The notes beneath the pieces were generated by a model. It saw only the letters and a program-made list of their open reading frames with translations. It searched no databases and was not told the origin of the DNA. Of a stretch of DNA of 64,000 nt, positions 55,801-64,000 are shown piece by piece. Made by a program: the position numbers and the translations under genes. The stretch covers positions 6,634,001-6,698,000 of the forward strand of contig CP075497.1 in the NCBI GenBank assembly GCA_021613535.1, in the 5' to 3' direction. Origin of the DNA: Adineta vaga (Eukaryota > Rotifera). Positions within the stretch are counted from its first letter, which is position 1. Each line of letters starts with the position of its first letter.

Positions 55801-57633
55801 TTGCTGTCCATCAGCAGCAATCAAGAATTTCAACATAGTACACGCATGTGTTTTGATAATCACCGATGTTTCATCGAAAGTAGTCATGCTACAAACGCCA
55901 TATTTACCATCAATTATCCCTAATTCCGATATGCGTATGCAGTCTATACTTAAAACATGCGATCAAGATTTCCACTCGCAGAATGTGAAGAGATATCTAT
56001 TGAATGACCAACTACCTCAATCGATGCCATTTATCAATCCACAAACAATCGACGGTAATTGTTTTTACAGTTGATTTAAATGTCACAAGAAACTAATTTT
56101 GACATAGAATTCAGTAACATTGTCACAGTTATGGATCAAAGTATCAAGAGATTCATCTCAACAGAAAATAGATCTGAAGGTATGTTCTTCACGAATCATT
56201 CGTACAAGCGAAAACTATCCTAGAAAGTTTTTGAATACTTTTGAATATGATATTTTCTTATAGATGATGAAACATTGGATTTCGATGCGGAAATATCATT
56301 AAAATTTTCATTAGAGGAAAATCAAATTTCAAATAGTTTTGAAAATATTTCCTTACGAGCTCAACAATCGTCAAGCAAAATTTTAGATCAATTCAATAGT
56401 GAAATGCCTTCATCATTGTTAATTAAACCTTCTCAATCATCTTGTAGATATCCTAGTGACCTATCTAAAATATAATCGCTTCTTTTTCTTCTTCTCTAGT
56501 TTCTACGAAAATCATGGAGAACTCTATCGACCTTTCTGGTAAGCAGAGAATAACAATCTTTATGATCTTATTTAATGAAGAATTTATCGATATTCGTTGT
56601 TCAGCTGAATCAGACAAAGAGCATCAGTCTATGACAACTCCGACATGTGTACCTTTATCTGTTTCATTTGAATATCTCGTTCATAAAAAATCTGATTCAA
56701 TTTTGTCAACAGTTGTCACTCAAACACAAACATTTCTTTCATCTACCAAAAATCCTATTTCATCTAGTCATAAAATATTACAAAATATGAATGACAAACT
56801 TGACGACAAAACAAGTTAAACCTACCTTTTATTGCTGGTATATAAATCATGTTTCAATTTTAGATGATCCAATAACAAATAATGATATGTTTCATGTAAA
56901 TGGTAATTTTGTTAAGAAATTTTAACAACCTATTTATTAATACTAATTTCGCTTCCCTTTTCAAGTTATTCCTACTGATGAAAACGCTATTTTAGCACGT
57001 TCGACACTACTTCTTTCAAATGAACCTTCATCAAATTTGAAGCATCCACCACTAATGTCTGCATCTCAAGTACACAAGAAAACATCATCAAGTATTTCGA
57101 TGATAAATTAACTAATAATATGCCTATTAGACTTTTTAGATGATAAAAGTAGAGTCCTATTACATCATCTAAATAAATCTATACTTGATAAAACAGAGAG
57201 TGCATGTCAACAATTAAACGACGAACAGAAAATGTCACGAAACATCACAATATCTCGAAAATCCAATGATTTAAATGTTCAACGCAAGCAGAAAAGATAT
57301 GCTATATCACAATGCAAAATGAAAAATATTGTTCGTGAAAAGCCCATCATCGACACATCATCTTCTATAATAACTCACAAAAAACAGATCCGTAAAAATC
57401 GAATCTGTACTCGACCACCATGGGTTTCAGTTTATACAAATCCACCAACGAATACTTCTCTATTTCGCAAATCTATCAAACGAGCATCACTCTCATTTAA
57501 ACAATTAAAAGATTCTTCTCAAATCTTACAATCCTATACACAATTTCAGTGTCTTCATCATCCACCGAATGATTCTCTTCCTTCATGTCCAATGATAAAA
57601 ATAACTAATCTCTGTGATGCACATTTAATATAA
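52805..57633 (+). CDS. Large unrecognised multi-exon protein
   Basis: About 12 exons with short introns, roughly 1250 residues. Exons include 52805-53211, 53377-53771, 53822-54711, 54768-55136, about 55179-56056, 56107-56180, 56265-56444, 56501-56535, 56606-56815, 56864-56899, 56967-57091 and 57141-57633. Most joins are in frame. The N-terminal half is helical (ENFRNISNEYDYICHSIDNLREF; FARCICQRVESPDRLYLF; QYEQQLQCRISSQL). The C-terminal half is Ser/Thr/Asn-rich and disordered, ending in a basic region (RPPWVSVYTNPP..SLFRKSIKRASLSF). I do not recognise it. An in-frame TAG at 53429-53431 interrupts exon 2 if the acceptor is at 53376; using CCTTAG as acceptor breaks phase. The start is tentative. 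Confidence 0.55.
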
Positions 57634-58010
57634 AAACTAAATTTATTTTCTAGGACTTTTTCTCTCGAAACAAACAAAAAAGAAGCGACCAATACGTACC
57701 TTGTTTCTCTTCGTTATATTACATTACAACTATAACTAAACGTCATTAGTTTGCAAATCATTCATGAATTCTTTTTGAATCATTTTCTTCCGGAATCACA
57801 CATGACTGACGTCAATGTACGAAGTTTCTAGGTATGATTTTTTTTCTTTCCTAAAAAATATCATTCCACTTCAATGAGTCATTATGTTAATATGTCTGAC
57901 AAATGAATAACTAACTAATTACGAATAAGTATATATATATATATTTATATTGTTTTTTTTATTAAAAATCTCATGACAAAAAAAATGGAGGTGAACAAAA
58001 TAAATTTTAT
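57634..58010. other. Convergent 3' intergenic region
   Basis: About 380 bp. 3' UTR-like sequence and an AT tract near 57930-57945; nothing else seen. Confidence 0.5.
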
Positions 58011-58582
58011 TTATTTATGTTTGACACGAACTTCTTGATTTAATTGCGGTTGAAATATATCTTGAATCATTTTCTTCTTTACTTCAATTTGACTTGTATC
58101 AAGACCAGCTTCTCGATATTGTCTTTCAGCTGTTTTAAGATATTCTAAATTTAATCGAGGAAATATTTGCCATGGTTCCATATCTAACATTTCATCAATA
58201 TCATTTTCTTCACGATAATAACCCCAATAAAACTAGAACAAACAAATCAAATTCATTTCTTCTTCTTCTCGTTTTTTTAAACAAACAAACAAACCATATT
58301 AATTAGAATAGTAACAATTAAGACAGGTCGTGTAAATTTTCCGATATGACGATTGAATACAATAGAATCTGCTGTATCCCAATATTTTGCTCGACTAGTT
58401 GAAAATTTAATTGGTTTATCAAATTCTCGACGTAATTCTCGTACATGTTCTTTGGCTGCTTCTTTAATATCTTGTGTTGCTTTGGGAATTAGTGATGGGA
58501 TTGTTTTCGAACGAAAGAATATCAGATTAAACCAACGTGTAGATATTTGAAATCTAATTGGGGATAAATATAAATGTTGCAT
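58011..58582 (-). CDS. Small one-pass protein, possibly mitochondrial
   Basis: Exons about 58294-58582 and 58011-58231, joined in frame across a 62 bp intron; about 169 residues. The basic N-terminus (MQHLYLSPIRFQISTRWFN) could be a mitochondrial presequence. One hydrophobic span lies at about residues 82-98 (RPVLIVTILINMFYWGYY), followed by an acidic stretch EENDIDEMLDMEPWQIFPRL and a basic tail ending VRVKHK. Not recognised by name. The ATG immediately follows an acceptor (TTAATTGTAG), 86 bp after the TRAF7 stop on the same strand, so it looks like a downstream operon gene. Confidence 0.65.
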
Positions 58583-58668
58583 CTACAATTAACATGAAAA
58601 TTTTACTTATTCAAATTAAAAAATGCATCCCTCTTTTTTTGCTCTCTCACAAAACACTAAAATATGAT
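58583..58668 (-). promoter_or_regulatory. Operon-like junction TRAF7 / small one-pass protein
   Basis: 86 bp. An AATAAA overlaps the TRAF7 stop codon (GAATAAATC), and CATGTTAATTGTAG abuts the next ATG with no space. There is little room for an independent promoter. Confidence 0.5.
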
Positions 58669-61073
58669 TTATTCAAAATGATCATACGAAGTTATACAAT
58701 CCCACACCTAGAAGAAGAATAAAATAAGATATTATTAATCTTATTTCTTTGTCGATTATTGTTTTATTTACTTTTATTTTAGCATCAGCAGCACCAGACA
58801 TAACATGACGAGCATTGGCATGTAATGCTGTTACTTCGGCTTCATGTCGATCGTCATATTGAACTTGTTCGAATGTATCAACAGTCCATACTCGAATTGT
58901 TTTATCACTTGATGCACTTATTAAATTTGATTGATTATATTTATCAGCACTAAGCATACAAAGACCATGCACAGTTCCATCATGCTCACAAGTGGTATCT
59001 AAACAGCGATTAGCTCGAATATCCCAAACCTATTGACAAAAAAACAACAAAATATATATATATTCAATTGATGTAATGATTATTTACATAAATTTTTCCA
59101 GAAGAAGCACCAGAAAATAATAATGTGTCAGAATGTGCTAAACTATATATTGAATCACCAGTTGGTAATTCAAATTCAAAGGACATTTGATGTGTAATAA
59201 CATCGAAGACCTAAAACTTGAAATGAATGATTTGATTTTTTCTTTTATAAAAGATTACTTTGATAACACGTCGACATCCAGCATAGATACATTTATCTTT
59301 TTGCATTAAAACTCTTAACCAACCATTTCGACTATCTGTCGCAGTTTCATTGATCAATTCTAATCTTTCAATATCCCATACTTTTAAACATTTATTTGAA
59401 GAACTGTACAAATGATTATTGTATTGTGTCAACGAACAAACAGGATCTAAAAAGTATGAGATATTCTTTAATAAAAAAAAAAGACGATAATTTTCAAAAT
59501 CGAATTCTACCTGAATGAGCAACAAAAGATGTAATCTTTTTATAATCATTTAAATTCCAAACCTAAACAATAGAATAGATAAATTAGATAACTTTTAATC
59601 ATATTCTTACATGTATAGATTTATCTCCACTTCCACTAAAAACAGTTCTTTCTTTCACAGTCAATGATAAAACACCATCTTCATGACCATGTAATGTAGC
59701 CAAATTTGTATATGGAGTTTCACATAAATTCCAAACCTTTGATTTCATTATAAAATAATCCATTAAAACCTTTACAAAGATCTTACTTTGACTGTTTTAT
59801 CTGAAGATCCACTAAGAAGAACATCATCTAATGCATATAAACACCAAACCGTATCGTTATGTCCTGTAAATGTTCCATTACAACGAAGAATAACACTGGG
59901 TAAATCCTGATCATCATCACTATCTAATATTGAATACAAAATAAAATAAAATTCTTCGATAATACGAAGATTTATACCGTGATTTCGTGTCGATTCTTGT
60001 TCATCAATTGTTGTTGGAATAGGTGATGTTTGTTTTGTTTTCATTAATTCACTCTAGAAAATAATTCTTCAAATAATAGTTTAACAATTCAACAAGACAT
60101 ACTAATAAAAGATCATTTCGAACACATAGAGCTTCTTGATTCATTTTCAATGTATCTAAATTTCGAAGGAAAAACAAATGAGAAAATGATCATTAGGATT
60201 TCTATCTACCGATTTCATTTCGCATAATCGCCATTGTACTTGTTAATTGTTTACAAGTGTTAGCAAGAAAATCAATTTGTGACATTTTTGAAATTAATTC
60301 GTGATGCAATAATTGTAATTGATCATAATTTGTCGATATTGTTGTATTGATTGTTGTTATTTGTCGATTGGGACAAGTATGAAGATGATTATAAAGATCC
60401 TAATAATCTTTTATTTTCAAACTAACGATGTTTTCTTTAATAAGAAATCAAGATTTTCACTCACTTTTTGACGAAGATTATTCAATAAACAACCATTTGG
60501 ACAAAAAACAAAACGATAAGAACATTCATCTTCATGTTCTCTACATGGGGAAAAAAACGGGAAAGTATTTTCTTTGATTTAATGATTAGAAGAAGAGTTT
60601 ACTTTTTCTTTTTGAATGGAATTTTTACTGGGCAACCATATTCATCACGTTCATTTTTAATATCATTCATATTTATTGGATTTTTTTTAAAAGCATATTT
60701 ACACCAAACAAGTAACCAATCGATTTGTTCAGCAATGATCTGATTGCTAACGAATGTTTGAAGAATTTGTTGATCAAATGGACATGAAACTAGAAATCAA
60801 GTGAATATTAAGATTAAGACTTCTATCAAACAATTTTCTTTACTCGTTGTGGAAATACATCTTCGACAGAATGTATGCTAGAAGGAAAAGTAGAAATATA
60901 GAATCAAGTGAAATTCAAAATATATGACTTACTGAACATTGTGTGACAATTGGATCACGAAATATTCGACAACAGATGGGACATTTCAATGCCGAAGCAG
61001 ATTGATTATCGACATAAACGATGTCATCCTGAGATAAATATATGGATTCTTTTTGTGAACCCGCTCCGGCCAT
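58669..61073 (-). CDS. TRAF7: E3 ubiquitin ligase TRAF7
   Basis: RING/TRAF-type zinc finger/WD40 ubiquitin ligase acting in MEKK3 and NF-kB signalling. I start it at 61073 (MAGAGSQ), because an acceptor ending at 61084 removes the upstream in-frame ATG at 61112. C3HC4 [29 protein letters not shown]-type zinc fingers: [24 protein letters not shown] and HLHTCPN. A coiled coil ([30 protein letters not shown]) follows, then seven WD40 repeats: [59 protein letters not shown], and the last ending KVWDCITSY. About ten short introns. It lacks the long Ser-rich N-terminus of vertebrate TRAF7. It lies between FAM91A1 and the small one-pass gene. Confidence 0.85.
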
Positions 61074-61320
61074 AAAATCAGATCTAGAGTGCTTGCAGAG
61101 ATATAAACACATGCAAAGAGTTTTTTTGGTTAAAATTTGTTGTTTTTTTTCTCTCTGTTACAATTATGATCAACTTCACTGTTACCAAGGAAAAAGAAAA
61201 CAAAATCGGATAAACCAGGAAATGTTCTCGTTACTTAAACAAATAAATAGATATCACAACAGAAATATATATATGTATATATTAAAAATGAAAAACATGA
61301 GTAAATGTTCGTTTGTTTTT
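61074..61320 (-). promoter_or_regulatory. Gap FAM91A1 / TRAF7 with candidate trans-splice acceptor
   Basis: 247 bp on the minus strand. AAGCACTCTAG ends 10 nt before the TRAF7 ATG, and a second acceptor-like GGTAACAG lies upstream. It may be an operon junction or a short promoter. Confidence 0.35.
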
Positions 61321-64000
61321 CTATAAACTTGATGAACCAATCGTTGCAACAGTTTGACCATCGAAAAGAATAGGTCGTTGTGGTAAACAAGTTGAACGTA
61401 TACCATTGGAGGAATGACGCATTGGCATATTGCACGATGAAGAATCTGATTGCTAGAGTGGTTGAAAAGAAGAAAATCAGTTTCTTTAGTAATATATTGT
61501 ACAATTTTTTAATTTTAAAAAGATAAAAGATATATGATTTTGTAGATAAAATTCACTTCGAGAACTACATTCGTTTTTAACTGTACTAAATAAAAAGTAA
61601 GATATTTAACTTATTATTGATCTTTTAGTATTTTTATCAATAGGAGAATGCCTAGAATCATTGAACATAAATTCAAACACGAGTGAGTAAGGTTAAAAAG
61701 TAGTACACTCATTCGTTTATCTTTTCTCACAGAAAAAGAATCACCACAATGTCATCGAGTAGATTGATTTCAGTGTACTTTACAAGGTTAAAAATATACA
61801 TGGATCAATTTCTTCTAGTGATTACATTAGTTACTTCGACTCTGTAATCTTGTCTGTCATTCGGTTGAGAAACAGATGCATCAAGACTACACCTGTGATT
61901 TCTACTTATCTTTAAATAATCAAAATTCTTTACCTGAAAACGTTCAATAAATGCCACTAAACTAATGGAAAGTGCTCGAATAGTTTTCAATCGTTCTTGC
62001 ACTCTATTTGAAATCAAATATGAAATACATTTCTTTCATTTTCTGTCAACTTACTTATCTTTTGCACATAGTTTATGTTTAATAATTTCACTACGAATTG
62101 TTTCACTAATCTTTTCATCAAACAATGGAATACCAAATCTTGAAAATGCAACGAAGTATTAGTATAAAATCTGTTCTATGATTAAAATCTTACCTAACAT
62201 CTAAGAGAACTTCTTCAGCAGTATTCGATGATATTGCTAACATTGATACATAACCACAGGTATTCTTCAAATCAATTGCTAATGATAACTTTTCCAATCC
62301 GGAATGTTTTTCCATATGTTCAAATGGAAATGGTATATGTCGGATTTGTTGATACTCTTCTTTGAAATCATTGCTATTTCCATGATAAAATCCTTGTAAA
62401 AGTACAGCTGAATGAAGTAATGCTTCATTAATACTTAATAAAATGTTCACATTTGATATATATGTTGGTTCATGATTCCATGTTGTAACGAGAAATTTAT
62501 CGAATATTTTCAAACAATCAGGTAAAACATTTAAACGATAACCTTTTGGTAAAAGTAATGATGGTGGTCCTGATTTTGTTAAACTATAAATGAATAATTT
62601 CATCCAAACACTATTCATTTCTTGCAAATATGGTCCAAGATAATCAATTGAATTAAATGGTGAATAAACTGTTTCAGCACTAATAGGTGCCATTGATATT
62701 AAAATATGATAATTTCGTTCAATTAAACGTTGACGAGTCGTTGAATCAAGACTAGATAAGCTTTCATAGCGAATTAGATCGACTCCAAGAGGACCAATTT
62801 CTTCATCAAAAAGTTCATTATTTAAACGTAAAAATGATATTGTTTGATAAAGAACACGTGCATGTAAAAAATATCGATCTGCTTCTCCTTCACTTTGATT
62901 ATCATCATCTATGGATTTTATTGCTGATTGAGATATAGGTGATATTCTTTCTAATTCTTGTAGAAATGAACCAAGTATTTCATCAGCTAATTTACCAACT
63001 TCAAACATTGTTACAGCATGCGTTTTTAAATTTGGTGATAGATTTCCCATCATTAAAAATGCTGTTAATGAAGAATCAAATAGAAATCCAATACGTTTTT
63101 GTTTTAATGTCGAACTTGTTATAGAAATAGATAGATTATCAGGTGCACCAATACTCGTCGGTGATGCTAAAGATTTCTAAAGAAGAAAATATAGTTTATA
63201 AAAGTAAGAATTCGAGAAACATAAAATCATATGTACTACGTCATCATTTGGATTTAATGAAGTTGTATCATCTTCAATAAATGATGTATCTAATTCTAAA
63301 TCTTTTTTCCATTCCGAAACATTTTTATCAATTGTTGGAGTTGCTACTTTCAATTCTTTCGGTGGTGGTGGTAATTGTAATCCACCAGTTGCAGAAAAAT
63401 GTTTCCACGATGTATGAATCACTCCATAATCACTATCAAGATTTTTCTTTCGTGCAAATCCTAATCGTAAAAACATTGACATTGTTTGCTTAACTAAATC
63501 AATATCTAAACTTAAAATTCGAGATAATTCACCAACATTTGTATGTTCATCTGTTGAAACAAATAATTTATAGAGTAAAACTTCAAAATAATCGCCAACA
63601 ATTCGATTCATAACAAAACCGGAACCTAATGGTGGTACTTGAATATAATCATCTTCGGAAACAGGTACATCTAAATAGATTAAACCTTTACGATAAAGAT
63701 TGTGTATAGCATCATAATTAAGTTCTCCAGCTAATTTCGATGATCTTTCATCAATCAAATAATCAATAATTATTTTTTCTTCATTAGTACATTGTTTAAC
63801 ATCATCATCGGTAACACAACCTAAATTAATAACCCACCATGGTTGGATATTAGCAGAATCAATGGGTTGTAATGGTAATAGATGACGAATTGATGCTGGT
63901 GTTTTCCAATTCGATAAATTTAAAAACATTTTCTTTTTTGCTGCTTGTAAAATTGTACGTGATTGATTTATTAATTCAATATATTGATTTCGACCGATGC
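61321..64000 (-). CDS. FAM91A1: FAM91A1, Golgi vesicle-tethering factor (5' end outside window)
   Basis: Trans-Golgi protein that works with TBC1D23 and C17orf75 to capture endosome-derived carriers. The window begins inside the N-terminal block (GRNQYIELIN), followed by PWWVINLGCVTDDDV, IHNLYRKGLIYLDVPVSEDDYI, VPPLGSGFVMNRIVGDYFEVLLYKLF and SLDIDLVKQTMSMFLRLGFA, all as in animal FAM91A1. The C-terminal domain follows: RIGFLFDSSLTAFLMMGNLSPNLK, MFEVGKLADE and PLGVDLIRYESL. Large exons (62190-63177 and 63238-64000), then small ones. The last exon (61321-61453) ends QRPILFDGQ. The parts between about 61480 and 61980 are uncertain: a 41 bp candidate intron after FIERFQ does not keep frame, whereas reading through does. 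Confidence 0.88.

Noticed and set aside
61074-61112. Upstream TRAF7 start MCLYLCKHSRSDF
   Set aside because: An acceptor CACTCTAG ends inside this stretch; starting at 61073 is simpler.
1-64000. Transposable elements, CRISPR, tRNA or rRNA genes
   Set aside because: No reverse transcriptase, transposase, integrase, long terminal or inverted repeats, regular spacer arrays or tRNA box A/B pairs were seen by eye; a profile scan could still find small RNAs.

Overview
This is a nuclear window from a small invertebrate animal, most probably a bdelloid rotifer. The DNA is AT-rich and gene-dense, and most introns are only 45-60 bp GT-AG introns. The gene set is animal: microsomal triglyceride transfer protein, claudin-like four-span proteins, a neurexin-like receptor, a 5-HT2-like GPCR, a DBH-like copper monooxygenase, TRAF7 and FAM91A1. 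Rotifer is an inference from gene structure and composition, since no rRNA, mitochondrial or telomeric marker is present. I found no CRISPR array, tRNA, rRNA or transposable element.

Layout. 1-2013 (+): 3' part of poly(ADP-ribose) glycohydrolase with one apparent frameshift. 2090-5604 (-): MTP large subunit. 6894-9388 (+): three tandem intronless claudin/PMP22-like genes. 9457-9702 (-): a 61-residue spliced cysteine-rich membrane protein. 10101-18368 (-): sphingosine-1-phosphate lyase, interrupted by a 5.9 kb intron that carries an antisense nested Ly6/quiver-like gene (16512-17024). 19039-20265 (+): C2HC zinc-finger protein. 20526-23394 (-): PATL1. 24045-30301 (+): NAT10, a small unknown gene and an FMO, closely packed. 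31175-33931 (+): DBH-like monooxygenase. 33932-38202: a 4.3 kb non-coding desert. 38203-45685 (+): a neurexin-like ectodomain and membrane span joined to an intracellular WD40-like propeller. 46710-48935 (+): amine-type GPCR. 49872-50443 (+): small multipass protein. 50935-51879 (-): divergent eIF2-beta-like protein. 52805-57633 (+): a large unrecognised gene. 58011-64000 (-): a small one-pass protein, TRAF7 and FAM91A1, closely packed.

Themes. (1) At least a dozen start codons lie 0-46 nt after a good 3' splice acceptor with, in most cases, no upstream exon visible, which is what spliced-leader trans-splicing would produce. Two same-strand clusters have gaps as short as 86-93 nt with acceptors at the junction and look like operons. 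(2) The most novel protein is the neurexin-like/WD40 fusion; one uninterrupted exon links the membrane span to the start of the propeller. (3) Two multi-kilobase deserts share CT, CA and TATG microsatellites and GC-richer islands, and each lies upstream of a secreted or membrane gene on the + strand. (4) Three otherwise intact genes each carry one lesion (PARG, the 27.7 kb gene, the 53 kb gene), so recent decay or base-level assembly errors must be considered.
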